Origin: Tetradesmus obliquus
Lineage: Eukaryota > Chlorophyta > Chlorophyceae > Sphaeropleales > Scenedesmaceae
Assembly (NCBI GenBank): GCA_030272155.1
Contig: CP126193.1
Location: forward strand, 1,240,001-1,304,000
Length of the DNA stretch: 64,000 nt
Direction of reading: 5' to 3'
Shown here: positions 34,329 through 46,779 of the stretch, in pieces
How positions within the stretch are numbered: the stretch's first letter is position 1
How the letters are laid out: each line of letters starts with the position of its first letter
The notes under the pieces: generated by a model
Seen by the model: the letters and a program-made list of their open reading frames with translations, nothing else
What the model was told of the DNA's origin: nothing
The model's database searches: none
Position numbers and translations under genes: made by a program

Positions 34329-37300
34329 AAGCTCAGCAGCCTGGCCCTGCCACATGTCAAGCACCCCACAGGACCCTACCCTGCCATGCCTGCTTTTAGC
34401 TCGCCACATTGGGCTGCCCAGCAGGGGAGCAGCAGCAGGAGCTGCTGCAGGAGCAGCAACACCAGGCTGCTTGCTCATCTGTTGCGCAGTTGACTGTGCT
34501 GGCACTTCACCAACGCCTGCCTCTACTTCAAAACCCTCATTGCTGCACTCATCAATGCTTGCTGATCCGTCCAGTGTTGCAGCACTGCTGAGGCGCAGCC
34601 GCCCAAACCTGCTCAATACCCCATCAAGTGCTCCCGCAGAACCTGTACGTTGATGTATGCTAGTGGTTTCCGGGTTCTGCACCTGCGTTCCTGGCAAGCT
34701 GCTACTGTTGCTCTCTGATGTCACTCCTGCTGTAGGTGTACTTGGATAACTGCATACGCTGTGCACTGTGCTGCGCCTACTAAAAGATGGACTGCCGCTG
34801 CTGCTACTGCTGTCTGTGGAGTCATACATAAGCCTGGTCTTGATCATCAACTTGCCATCAAAGCTGTCTGCTGATGCCGTTCCTGCTGCTCCTGCTGCTG
34901 TACATGTCTGTTCTTTGCCCACAACTCCAGCATTGCTTCCTCTACCTGAGGGTTCGTTAAGTTGTGTCATTCCCGGCGCCGCACCTGCTGGGCCTGCTAC
35001 TGTTGCTGGCACGCTTCTGCTGCTGCTGGTCTGTTCCAACGCCCTGCATGCTGCCTCCAATGCTTCGTCTGAGTCACTGCGCAGCAGCCCCTCAGCTACA
35101 GGCCCAGCAACATAGCGGCTGGGTTGCTGTGCTGGCTGCTGCATGGCAGGCCCTGATGCGCCCCACAACCTCTTCATGCCAGCTGCCGCCGATGGCTGCT
35201 GCTGCTGCTGCTGCTGCTGCTGTGGCTGCTCCTCAGTGGCTTCTGTGCTCTGTTTGCCCAGCCGCCACCAGGGGTTGCCGCTTGCCTCTGCTGCGCACTG
35301 CTGGCTACCAGCCTCCTTTTCCTGGCGCAGCTGGTGCATCTTGTCGACAAAGTTGCCAAACATGCCGGGTGGGCGGCCGCCGCTGCTGTCTGGCGCTGCT
35401 CCGCTACTAGCTGCTGTGGTGCTGCCACTGCTGGCAGCTGTGTCGCGCCGAGGCAGGGCATCCCTGAACCTCAGCATGTCAAAGATTCCGGGGGGAGGAG
35501 CGCTTGCCTCCCCTGCTGCTGGAACCACTTCTGCTGCTTCTGGCTGCAGTGCTGCATCATTGACGCCGCCTGCTGCAGGGCATTCAGGGTCTGCACACAT
35601 ATTACTGGCTGCTGCTGCTGCTGCTGCTGCTGTGCCAGCTAGCTTGGCAGTGAGGTTAGCCACAACTGCAGCTGCAGCGGTCCCTGCTTCTGGGTCAAGT
35701 GCCTGCACAAACCTGTGCTGTGCTGCAGCTGCCAGCAGAGGGCTTGCAGCTGCTGCAAGCTGCTGCTGGGTGGTGCTGCCAATCAATGCTGCTAACAGGG
35801 CCAGGAGGAGTGGCAGGCAGGCTTTTGCATCCTCCACTGATGTGTAGACATCATAGTGGCAGCTGATAAGTTGTTGCACAGCATCCATCAAGGATCCTGC
35901 AGCAGCAGGCATGCACGCTTGCTGAGCATCACAGGTCAACCAGAAGAATGCAGTGCTGGTGTCGAGCCATGTGTGCTCCAAGTGCTTGTCTGCATCAAAG
36001 AACACACAGCCAAATAAGCAGCTGCAATGCTCAAAGGCCTGTGAACACTGATGAAGATGCACTGTCTTTGTTAGCCGAGCAAAAAGGAAAGCACCTGCAC
36101 CAACTGCCAAGCCCCACTCACCAGCCGCATCATGCAGCGCCACAGCTTCTGCTGTGGTGAGCAAGCGCTGCCTATCGGCCACCAGCAGAGGCAGTGACAG
36201 GTCCAGCAGTGCCTGCAGGTGGCCCTGGTCAGGCTGCCACGACAGCAGCAGCTTCTGCAGCAGCGCTAGCCTCACGGCCGCAGGCCTAAAGGCGAACAGG
36301 CAGACATGGATCACAACCAGCAACAAGTGTCAGAGTCATGAGGCCGACTCTAGCTGACGCAGACGCTAGTGCCTAACATTGCATGTCATCTCTAATATAT
36401 GACGGGCATTCTGTGCTGATATGCTGTAACCAGACACCATCACATGTATCGCTGTATTGGGTTCCTGCATGCCCGTGCCATGCAAGCCCCTGTTCTTGCA
36501 GGACCTTGTCCTCACCTGAGGCCCCCAATCATTGTTCTTGCAGGACCTTGTCCTCACCTGAGGCCCCCAATCATTGTTCTTGCAAGACCTTGTCCTCACC
36601 TGAGGCCCCCAATCATTGTTCTTGCAAGACCTTGTCCTCACCTGAGGCCCCCAATCATTGTTCTTGCAGGACCTTGTCCTCACCTGAGGCCCCCAATCAT
36701 TGTTCTTGCAGGACCTTGTCCTCACCTGAGGCCCCCAATCATTGTTCTTGCAGGACCTTGTCCTCACCTGAGGCCCCCAATCATTGTTCTTGCAGGACCT
36801 TGTCCTCACCTGAGGCCCCCAATCATTGTTCTTGCAGGACCTTGTCCTCACCTGAGGCCCCCAATCATTGTTCTTGCAGGACCTTATCCTCACCTGAGGC
36901 CCCCAATCATTGTTCTTGCAGGACCTTGTCCTCACCTGAGGCCCCCAATCATTGTTCTTGCAGGACCTTGTCCTCACCTGAGGCCCCCAATCATTGTTCT
37001 TGCAGGACCTTGTCCTCACCTGAGGCCCCCAATCATTGTTCTTGCAGGACCTTGTCCTCACCTGAGGCCCCCAATCATTGTTCTTGCAGGACCTTGTCCT
37101 CACCTGAGGCCCCCAATCATTGTTCTTGCAGGACCTTGTCCTCACCTGAGGCCCCCAATCATTGTTCTTGCAGGACCTTGTCCTCACCTGAGGCCCCCAA
37201 TCATTGTTCTTGCAGGACCTTGTCCTCACCTGAGGCCCCCAATCATTGTTCTTGCAGGACCTTGTCCTCACCTGAGGCCCCCAGTCATTGTTCTTGCAAG

Positions 37301-40300
37301 ACCTTGTCCTCACCTGAGGCCCCCAATCATTGCAGCGTCCAACAGCACCTGCATGTAGTACATGGCTGGCAGCACTGTGCTGCTGCTGCCCTGTGCGGTT
37401 GCAGCACAGCTCGAAACAGCCCTTGGCAAGAGCCGCCTGCAGCTCAGCAGCTGCAGCACTGCCTCTGCTGCTGGGCTTGGCCCATGCTGTGCCTGCTTGC
37501 CTTGTGCGTGCAGCACCGCTGCCTGCTGTTGAAGCTGCAGCACCTGCTCCCAAGCTGGGCCCATACTGCTGCTACTGCTGCCACCATTGCACGCTTCTAA
37601 AGCTGACACTCCCGTGCTCTGCTGTAGCCTGGATGGTTGCTGCTGCTGGTGCTGGCGATTCTGGTACCGTGATGTGTACAGCAGCTCCCCAGATCCGTCA
37701 GCTGAGGAGAAAGCCTCAGACCCTGTCATTGATGTGCAAGTGCTGCTACATGCACTGCTGCTGGCACTGCTGCTAACGAGCACGCATGCAGTGGTTGACC
37801 GCCGCCCGCTCGCTTTGCTGCTTGGGTGCGCACCAGCGTCAGTGTGCTGCTGCAGCTGCAGTAGCTTGCTGTTTTCATGTACTGCTGGGCTGGATGCATT
37901 TCCATAAGCATGCACAGCTGGCAGGGTCCAAGAGCACTCTTGAGATGATGCCACGTGGTCTGCTGTAGCCCTCATGTGCAGGCGCTGACCCACTGGCACG
38001 CCCTTAGCGGCATCAGCAGCAGCAGTAGCAGCAGCACGGCTGGCTGCACCTTCTGCCGCATCAACAGCAGCCTGGTACGCGGCTGCGGAGTCAGCTAGGG
38101 TGCCTAACTGCCACAGCCTCCACACCGCAGACACAAGCGAAACAGCCGCATCCAGCTCAGCAGCGACTGCTGCTCCTGCTGCACCGGCGCCTGCTGGTGC
38201 ATCTTCTTCTGACGATGTGCTTGATGGCCCGCTGCTGCAGACACTGTGTGCTGCTACAACTGCTGCTGCCCTGGCCAGCGGCTGTGGCAGGTGCATCTGC
38301 TGCCCTTGGGCTTCCAGCGCCTCCAGTAGCGCCTTCACAGGCATGTCAGCTGCTAGTGCTGCAGCTGCAGCATCCTGTGGCTGCAGCAGCTGCTCTACAC
38401 TGATTGAGGCATCTACAAACAGCTCACCCACCTCAGCCCTGCCCTGGGTGCAGCTGCTGCTGCCTGTACATGGATTGAAGACGGCAATAGGTTGCTGACA
38501 CTGCTGCTCGATCTGCGTGCTTGTGCCAGGCAAGGCAACTTTGGTGCGCGCTATGCTAGCTGCTGTCCCTGAAACTGCAGAACATTGCATGGCATCTGCT
38601 ACAAAGTCTGACAATGAGTCTTGAATCGCAGGCATGGCCAACCCTTGGCTTCTGCTGGCTGCTGCATGCTTGCCAGCAGTGCAGTTATGGCCAGCCACTG
38701 GCCCATAGAGGGGCAGGCGCAGCTGCAGCACATAGTTGTCAGCGCTGGCAGCGTCCGCAGCAGCACTGCCAGGGCTATGAGGGCTGTAGAACTGGTGGCG
38801 CTGCTGCTGGTGTTGCTCTGCTTCCTGCACTGCCTGCTGGAGGTCGTTGATGTGTATACTGACCTGGCCTAGGCAGGGATCACTTATATGGGCGGGCCTG
38901 CTGTTGGTGCTGCTGCTCTGAGCAAGGTTGGTGAACCAGTCGAGGGTGCTGTATGTGCTGGTGCTGCTGTGCACCTGTGAGTAGCAGCACCAGCACATCC
39001 AAGAGAGCATCGTCAGCATGGCCTAGCCAGAAACCTGATGCATACTCTGCTTCTGCAGCTGGTACTTGAACAATAGGTAATGTTGAAGGTCTGCAGTGTC
39101 ACACAGCAAGTACTTGTATACAATGACAATGCAACGTGTGTACCTGCATGTGCACTGCTGTCAGGATAGTAGGCAACAACAACCCGCCTCTTACCTGCAG
39201 TCGCAGTAATGCATCTCTGTTGGCCACATGAAGCTGCATGACAGCATCCCACATGGGCTGGCTGCACTGCTCAACAATATTGGTGTGCTGCACCTGGGGA
39301 CCAACAGCAGGCTGCGGCAATCCTGCCCAACTGCAATTTGCGGCTGTACTAGCTGCTGCTGCTGGTGTTGATGTGGCATCAGCATTGCCAAGGGAGGGCC
39401 AGGTCAGTAGCGCCAAAGGCCCGGACGCGCAAAGCGTATGTGACTGGTTGCTTCTGTTGTAAGGATCAGGGCTGGTGCTGTCGGTGTCTGGCGCTGTCCC
39501 AGCATTGTTCTTCAGCAGCACCACACAGTAAGGGCTGTGCACGTTAGGCTCTTGTAAGATTCCACAGAAACAGCTGTTTGTCGACAGAGAAGCACAGAAA
39601 GCAAGAAGATAAGTGACCACCATGGTGAGCACAGTGCTTGGGTGCTACTCAACAGCATGTAGGGTAGCCACTCTCAAGCTGATGTGAAATAACATCTTGC
39701 TGCATACTTGTATGGCTACAACTGCCTGGCCTGCTGCAGCGTTCCCCAGGCAAGCGTGTATACTACCTGACGCTAACAACAGCACTAACCTGAAGCACCC
39801 GCTACTGCTTTTCTGGGTGGATGAACCCAGTGAGGCACCCTGCACCTGCAGCTGAACCTGGGCGCTGTATGCTGGCAACTGCTGCAGCTGCCACAGCTGC
39901 TCCTGCAAGCACTGCCAAGAGTGATACAACCATGCTTGGTAGCCTTCTGCTGAACAGAAGTCGGCAGGGCTTAGTACACCAGCAGACCCAGCAGTGCCTG
40001 CAGGACATGCTGCCAGTGGTGCTGCAACTGCTGCGCCATGGTGCTGTGGCAAGTGCTGTCTGCTGCATTGCTGGTGCAGGCCCTGCAGCTGCGTGACGAC
40101 GGAAAGCAGGGAGCAACTGCTGCTGTGCTGCGCACTCCACAATCCCTGCAAACAACAGGGAAAACATCATTCACTTATGCCACTGCAGGTTGCTGACGTG
40201 CATTGCAGTGCTGCCATACACTTAGCCAGAGTCACAACTGTGCAGCTGTTGCTGTCTAAATCAACCACATCGCCTTTTGCCTGGGGTCGCACTCACTGCA

Positions 40301-40535
40301 AACCCTCACTCAATGCACAAGTTGAAGCAGGTATGCCACTCTTAGTAGCGGATGCGGGTTGGATTGATTTCTGTACCTGAGCTTGCTCCTGCTTGGATGC
40401 TTGAAGAGCAGCGTGTGCTGCTATGCAGTGCTTCAGCCTGCAATCAGCTGGCAGGCCCCACCGTCCGCTCCATAGCAGGCTCTGAAGCAGAGAATGAGGT
40501 GCACCCTGCTGCTCCATCTTCAAACTGCCCTTCAA
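29056..40535 (-). CDS. C2 / MUN-like / double-GRAM protein (Munc13-related vesicle-priming family)
   Basis: Twelve exons: 40535-40377, 40145-39790, 39573-39195, 38974-37314, 36285-36122, 35989-34047, 33852-33600, 33367-33075, 32868-32618, 32446-31277, 31090-29808, 29564-29056. They stay in frame throughout and give 2806 aa. Residues about 150-360 form a C2 fold (HSPYCVVLLKNN, then QHTNIVEQCSQPMWDAVMQL, then LGQVSIHINDL). Around residue 1720 the segment NWAPV...GAHYSASVVDLF matches the Trp and the HSxSVVDxF signature of MUN/MHD1 regions in Munc13, BAIAP3 and plant DUF810 proteins. A helical MHD2-like block follows (about 2210-2400). The C-terminus holds two GRAM/PH-like folds (GCIYLSNNYLAF...LMPLADV; GNLYLCSSMLAF...VRYADI). 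Long Ser/Gln/Ala-rich spacers separate the domains. A role in tethering or priming of exocytic vesicles is inferred from the family. Confidence 0.75.
36500..37330 (-). repeat. Twenty copies of a 42-bp unit containing an exon end and a 5' splice site
   Basis: The final 18 nt of exon 4 (AATGATTGGGGGCCTCAG) plus donor GTGAGGACAAGGTCCTGCAA and a few more bases repeat 20 times at exact 42-bp period, with donor Gs from 37313 down to 36515. The copies are nearly identical, with about three single-base variants. Because 42 is a multiple of three, the array is open in two frames on the plus strand and one on the minus strand. The true exon frame reads CTC AGG TGA and stops at once, so only splicing at the first donor works. 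Confidence 0.95.
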
Positions 40536-40822
40536 CCACCATGCACTCGCATCGACTTCTGAAGCAACTGATCAGCAGTTCTGAGTCGTGTGCGTGTGCC
40601 TTCTGCAAAGAAACATCGGAGCATAAATAAGACTTCATCGTGTGAAATTGACCAGATGGATTCAACATCGTCTGCATGTTCAAATTGAGAAAAGGGTTTG
40701 GGGACTGTCACTACCCGGCATTCAACGGCAACCCGCCTATGAATGTACGTCGAAAAGCGCTGTTTCACAAACTATTTACGTTGACGTCCTTTCTACTATG
40801 TAAAGGCGTAGTGGACAGCATA
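40536..40822. promoter_or_regulatory. Bidirectional promoter between the Munc13-like and CNRIP1-like genes
   Basis: Only 287 bp separate the two divergent start codons (40535 minus, 40823 plus). If the upstream in-frame ATG at 40676 is the plus start, the gap shrinks to 140 bp. No clear TATA box was seen. Confidence 0.5.
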
Positions 40823-42921
40823 ATGGCGTCGTCTATGTCCATACAAGGGGCCTACGAGACGGCAAGCTGTGTTGTGAAGCCAAACATTAACAGAAACAAT
40901 GCTGCACTCAACAAAGAAGCTGCTAGTCAAGGGCAGTCGCTCAAGGAGCTGAAGTAGGTTGCTGAAATTTGGATTCTGACCTTGACTGTAGCAGCACAGG
41001 CATTGCCTTCGTCTTTGCAGACCTTTTAGCCATGCAACATCATGTTGACTGCGTTTTCATGTCGTTGATGAGCAAACGCTATGTTACCAGCGGCCACATG
41101 AGCAGAGATGCTGCTGTCCGCTGCTACTACATATCTGCACCATTTGCAGGGTTTCAATCCACATTACAGAGCAGGACAGCAAGAAGACAGTGTGCTGCAA
41201 GTCAGATGGCATGCGTTTTGCCGGTGCAGACACCACTGTGAAACTGCGGCAGGACATGAGCTACATCATCAGCGTCACAACAGTGCCAGCAGTAGCCATC
41301 AGGTGAGCCAAGCAGTGCATGTTCAGCATTCAGCGACAGAAACCATGCTGATGCTACACACATGTTATGCACTGCATTTACTGTCGGAAACACGTGGTTT
41401 GTCATTGCTGCTGCAGACTGCAGCATCGCAGCACTGCAGACACCCTTTGTCACACAGGTTTGTTCAGACTGCGCACCTGAACATGTTTGCAGACTTCATT
41501 GCCCACCCTTTGCCCTGTTGCCATCCTTGCTGCAGCGTTAATGAAGCAGAAGTGAAGCACAGGCAGGCAGAGTGCCAGGAGCCAAGCATGCTGTGCTGCT
41601 GCTGCCTGCCTCAAGTGAACGAGTATGCAGACATGGGAGCCATGGTGAGTCTGCAGGCAACAGCCATGGCAGCAGCCTGCTGAGCCCAGTCTGACGTTAG
41701 CTATAAGTCAAGAGCATGTACTGTTGGCAGTAAGACTTGCAGCGAGGCATGTCGCGTAGCTGTGACGCAGTTCTGATATTCAGTCTTTGACCGCTCAAGG
41801 GCTGCACTGCTGGGCGCAGCAGGTGTTGGGCAAGGTGACGGCCGATTAGGTTTGTTTTGCTGCTGCATACCACTCACCTGCAAGTTGACAACGACTGCAG
41901 GAATGGAGTGACCCCTGCAAGGTGGCCATCAGTGAGCGCAGCGCAGCCAGCAGCAATGGCAAGGCAGTGTACGAGGTGAGGGATGGTGCAGCACAACCTA
42001 AGCTGGCAGAACAGATCCCCCTACACCCAGCAGCAGGACAGCCTACAAATGACAGGGGCGTCAACAGAATCACCCTGCACCGCTGGCTTGATGCTGGTGC
42101 CATACGCGCGTACTGCGCGCTGGCCCTGCTCATTTGCAGCCCCAGCACAGCTGATGCTTTGCATTGGCAGGAGAACTCACAAACCAATATGCTGCAGTAC
42201 TGGTGGTGCATGCAAACCACAGTGTTTCTGACATAGGTGTGATCCAAGACATCCCACTGTATCACACCAGCCGTACATGTATGCCTGAGATAGCAGTGAT
42301 GTCACAACCCCCACAACTCCCTACTATGTGTCATGCCTGCCGCTCGTGGCTGCTTCATGCAGCTGGTGTGGAACTGCGACATGCCACTCACGCGCACAGG
42401 TGTGCGTGGCGAGCTGGCGCTTGACATCGCGGTGCAGGACTTTGGCTGCCTCACTGTGCCCATCTTGGCCAAGGTGTACAAGCACAGCGACCAGAGCGCG
42501 ACTCACGGTGCGGAATGCATGACTTCCGTGCCACAGATGTGTGGACTTGTGCGCATTGCTCAGCATGGATTAGCGTTCCAACAGGAGCCCTGCTGGCAGG
42601 TGTCAACTGCAGTCAGGGTGGTGGCAGTCTACCTTGCTCAGCACTGCAACAGCAACATAGACAGCTGCCTCTCCCTCAGCTGAGTAAGTATGCTCCTTCA
42701 GGCCACCCTGCGGGGTGCTAGGCTTTGGTGAGGCATGCATGCAATAGGAGTGCTTGCATCCTGCAAAGGCCACACTTCTCCATGCTGTCGATCCTGCAAC
42801 ATTGACTGGCTGTTTGTGCCGTTGTGCCGCAGGCATGGGCCTGCACTCCATCAACTACACATATGGCCGCAGCGGCCTGACAGGAGAGGTGAAGATGTAC
42901 AGTGTGCAGTACAACAAGTAG
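40823..42921 (+). CDS. CNRIP1-like protein (cannabinoid receptor-interacting protein 1 family)
   Basis: Six exons: 40823-40953, 41150-41302, 41536-41644, 41901-41975, 42363-42507, 42833-42921. All phases match, giving 233 aa. The fold signature is visible in order. VSIHITEQDSKKTVCCKSDG-MRF followed by TTVKL corresponds to the LSI...FFKVDGQRF...TIKL start of animal CNRIP1. GKAVYE corresponds to ERVVYTG. LALDIAVQDFG...AKVYKH corresponds to the PFTDIGTF...VKFYNY strand pair, and HGMGLHSINYTYG to the WGSPFSVIEYEC end. Animal CNRIP1 is 164 aa; this protein adds about 45 N-terminal residues and a Cys-rich insert (CCCC, encoded near 41600). Animal CNRIP1 is a small beta-barrel that binds receptor tails. 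Algae have no cannabinoid receptor, so the partner here is unknown. The start could also be 40676. Confidence 0.72.
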
Positions 42922-45900
42922 TAGAAGCCCAGCTTGCTTTCGCCAGGCGCTGACAACCACCAACGTGCCTCATGAGAGCTGTTTGCAGTGTTAGTGTGTC
43001 GTCAGTACAAGAATTTGTCTTGGGATGTTGGCTGCAGCAGTACTAGGGAGGATGCTGTCATTCATAATAGATACCATACAATTCAGCCCAGTCATGGTAA
43101 TTGTTGTGAGAGATGCCACATGTGCACAGCCACCACACGTGGCATGGGTGGCCTGGCAAGCCAGGATGAAGTTCGTTGCTGTGTTGGGCGGTGATGAGGC
43201 GAAGCAGCAGCACCTGCTGTTGTCACAACCTCATGACAAGCATGGGTTTATCAAGGGTTCGAGAGTCCTGGCGACTGTGCACGTTCAAAAGGTCGAGTAA
43301 CGTAGTCACATTTGGAGTCTGATGCAGGTTGCAGCAGCAGTGCCACTCAGGCTCAGCAGTAGCTTACTGACATGCACGCTGCTTGCAATGCGTTGTGAAG
43401 CTAAGCTGAGGGATGTCCCTGAGATGCTGCAGCAGCGACCTTGGGTTGCACAGACTAGCCCCCAGCAGCCGCCACCTTGGATCCTGGGCTGCGCTTATTA
43501 TGGTGCCTTGGCATTCCCGTAATGCACGGTACTAGCAGTCAGCTGCATCTTGTATTTGCTGCTGTCAGTGACAGGTAGAGAGCTTACAAACTGCTGTTAT
43601 GTACACGTATACGTGCCGTGCGTTCGGTAACCAAAGTGTGATTCGAACTGGATTGGACCGTCCTGTTACAACGTGATGTTGACAGGCATCCAGACATGCA
43701 CTGTATGTTGACCACCAAGCATGAACAACACTCCTCAAGTATGCAAAGCACGGTTAAGTATGCAAAGCACGTCCATGCTGAATCTCCCTTGCAGCTGCAC
43801 TGCATGTGCAGATCTGCCTGCAGCTCCAGCTGTTACTCGGCTGGCAGCCGCACACAACGTATACACTGCAACAGCATATACACAGCAACAAGTTCCCATA
43901 ACCCTTTATTACCCAAAAGTAGCAGCCATCTCCTTTGGTACGTAACAGCATACCATGCTCTCGCATGGCACCCAGTACCAGCAACCACACTGACAATAAT
44001 GCAAACCAGTTTGGCAACAAGATGCCTGCTGCAGCAGCATCAGCGCAAACCTGCCTCCATGTATGGGCCATCTTTATCAAACAGCCGACAACTCTGCCGC
44101 ACCCACTCCTTCAACCCCTGCCACCATAGGCCCCCCTTCACCCCCTGCCACCACAAACACCTGTCTGACAGTTCACTGGCCACATGCCAGAGCAAGGCAC
44201 AACAGCTGCTATGTGTAAACAAGCTGGCTGATGCAAAGACCACTGCACAGGCAGTCGCCCGCATCAGAAATGATGTGACAGTACCCAGACAGACACAGCA
44301 GCACAAGCAGCTCAGCTCAAGGGTGCCGAGCAGGTGCGCATGTGCCTGCAGGATACTACCTGTAATGCATGCCAAACCAACAGATTTTCTGGCGCAACAC
44401 CGTACAGGCACAGCAGCATCAGCAGCATAGCTCGAGGGTGCCGCTGCTGACATGCGTGTGCTTGCAAGGCGCTGCGTAAAAGCTAGGCGTGCAAGCCGAC
44501 CCAAGGCTGCCAAGGGCACAGGCGATGCACAGCAACATGCACCTACCACAAGGCTGAAGATCACAGCGCTTGTGGACGACAACGCAAGTTGCAAACGCGT
44601 ATGCACTCGCTAGGTCTGTGAAGAAGCGCACTACTTGTGCCTGATGCTCTAAGCGCAGGCTGAGCTGAAACAGCTGACAGCATGCACCAGAGGCACCAGG
44701 CACACAACACCACGAAGAGACAGCACCTACTAGCTGCAGCACCACACAAGGCAGCACTGCAGCACAGCCAGTGCCTCGCACTGTAGAGTTCAGCAGTGTA
44801 AATGCAGCAAGGAACCACATGCCAATACCATCCATGTTGATAATGCGTGTGCATACGCACGAACGGTGTAGCACCACATCTGCTGCGCCGCCACACCCAC
44901 CTTTCGGTTGCCGTCCACATGACCAAGGCTAACAGCTGGCACAACTTCAAACCACTCACCATGCAAAGGAGTACGAGTGCTGGGCCAGACACCACAGCGG
45001 CGCCTGGCACCAGGACACGCACCAAAATTGTCGCTGCTCTGCTGCCCGGCACAGGCGGCGACGGGGCGGAGCCAGCGTTTCGCTGCAATGCGTGAAACCA
45101 GCATCTCACACTTCACCTTGCCATGCACACAAGGCTGACACTGCTGTTTGGAACATGCTTCCAGCCAGACACATGTTGTAGCAAGAGGCTGCAAATCCAC
45201 CGGAAGCACAACCTGAGCAGCACCAGATGCATTCAGCCACACACGCAGACACCACACAAGCATCACTTTTGTATGCTGATGCCCGCTTGCATTCTCTGCA
45301 GCTACAGCAGCAGCTGCAACCAGGAAAGCATGTTGCATGCAGGCAAGTACTAGCATGCAGCAAGTACCAGCATGCAGACAAGCATTGTAGCCGCATGCAT
45401 AGCGCATGCAAGATAGGCAGCCTCTTGCCGTGAGATGCTGTCCGGAACTGTCTACAGGCACTACAGGCAGATAAGAAATGCAGATGCAATCGAGACAGCG
45501 CGTACAGCTTCTGTATGGATTAACCACAACTCAAGCAATGCACAGGTGCAGGCAATGCACAGGTGCAACCCAAGCTAACACACATGCACTGCACAAGGCA
45601 GGCGCACACACCAGAATGCAGCAGACTCTGCTGTGTTTTGTGTGCTGTGAGTAGAGCAGCAAAATTATCCTTCTGTGCTGCCATTATACTTTTCGAACTT
45701 TCAACTGTCAGCTGCGAAGCGCAGCAGGCTCGCAGTTGCAGCCTGCCGCCAGACACAAGCAGCTTGACCGGCAACACCCTGTGCTGCTGCTGACGCAACC
45801 GACACAGCCTTCTCACACCAACATCCTCACAAGTCCGCAGTGGACTGTATGGTTTGTAATGACGCGCTGTCTGTCTCATGTGCGAAACTGATGCTTCACC

Positions 45901-46118
45901 ATGCCAATGCCACCACATCGCTGCTGGTAGCACCTGGCCCACAAAAGGCAGGCCAGTGCCACAGCTGCTGCTAAGCTGGAGACCCCGCATTGTGAGGCTG
46001 ACCGCTCAGCCTGCTGTTGAAGGAACTCGCATGCCATCGAGATGCTGCCACTCTCTCCATTGAAGCAGCCTCACTCTTTCAGCGGGGCGCCAGCCACTGC
46101 TGACACTCTTCTGCGCAT
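42922..46118. other. Unresolved region, possible minus-strand membrane-protein gene
   Basis: Hints of a spliced minus-strand gene exist but no consistent chain was found. There is an ATG at 46037 opening MACEFLQQQAERSASQCGVS and a hydrophobic stretch to a donor at 45934. A block at 45084-44961 reads AATILVRVLVPGAAVVSGPA with a strong ATG|GTGAGT donor, followed by LLALVMWTATER. A hydrophobic run GMWFLAAFTLLNS lies near 44800. The phases between these pieces do not all agree, so I do not call a CDS. The plus strand shows nothing. Confidence 0.3.
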
Positions 46119-46779
46119 TTACTTCTCGCTGGTGCGCTTGTCATGGCTCTTGAACATGGCTCCAATGAGTTCGTCATCGCTCAGGGGCGTTGTCGCAGGC
46201 AGCCGCTTGTAGGCTGCATGGGTGGTAGGAGGTGGGTGGGGATTGGTAGGCACAGGGGTGGAGAGCACACGGGCACCAGCAGCAGCAACGGCAGAGGGGG
46301 CAGCAAACGGTTCAAACACCAATCAATACATGTGAATGAAAGAAGCGTGGCGCAACAAAGCCCCACAACGCAAATGCCCGCTGCCAGTTGGCGTTTTGTG
46401 GTGGAACAGTCCAGCGTTCCAGTGGAACGCGAGGGCTGACTTGCACAACGCAATTTGATGATACTTTCTATATCATGCAAAACAGACCAAAACGACGAAG
46501 CCAAGCGCCATACGCATGCGGACGGCCTTCAGCTGACGCGACTGACGTGTCCTTGATGATAAGGCAACCCCTTTATCAATATGCTGCACCGACAGACGCA
46601 TGGCGCGGACTACACTAAAGCAGGCGTTATTCCAAGCATGAGCCGCGACTTTGACGCTGCTCACCTGCCAGCCCCTGAGAAACGATGTGGCTCGCCCTTG
46701 GCAGCGACCTTGCAGCCATGTCCATCAGCTGCGGGGCAGCCTGGCCGAAATACTTGACAATCAGAATCTTATCGCTCAT
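46119..46779 (-). CDS. Small 69-aa protein, two exons, function unknown
   Basis: Exon 1 is 46779-46665, beginning MSDKILIVKYFGQAAPQLMD and ending in a GTGAGC donor. Exon 2 is 46213-46119, ending LSDDELIGAMFKSHDKRTSE-K and a stop. The phase (1) matches. The exon 2 acceptor is preceded by a long pyrimidine-rich tract with no earlier AG, which makes the junction convincing. The N-terminal half is amphipathic with a MAARSLPRA segment and the C-terminal half is acidic then basic. It could be a small organellar complex subunit, but I recognise no family. Confidence 0.6.

Noticed and set aside
36500-37330. CRISPR array, suggested by regular repeats
   Set aside because: There are no unique spacers, the repeats are contiguous 42-mers, and the context is an intron of a eukaryotic gene.
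36366-37600. Long open frames of about 400 codons on both strands made of 14-aa repeats (NDWGPQVRTRSCKN and PNHCSCRTLSSPEA types)
   Set aside because: They arise because the 42-bp repeat is a multiple of three and lacks stops in those frames. The array lies in an intron of a well-supported gene and the true exon frame stops at once.
44790-45527. Minus-strand 245-codon open frame
   Set aside because: Composition is Cys/Ala/Val-rich without a domain. It overlaps better splice-bounded pieces in other frames and no consistent model could be built, so it is described only as an unresolved region.
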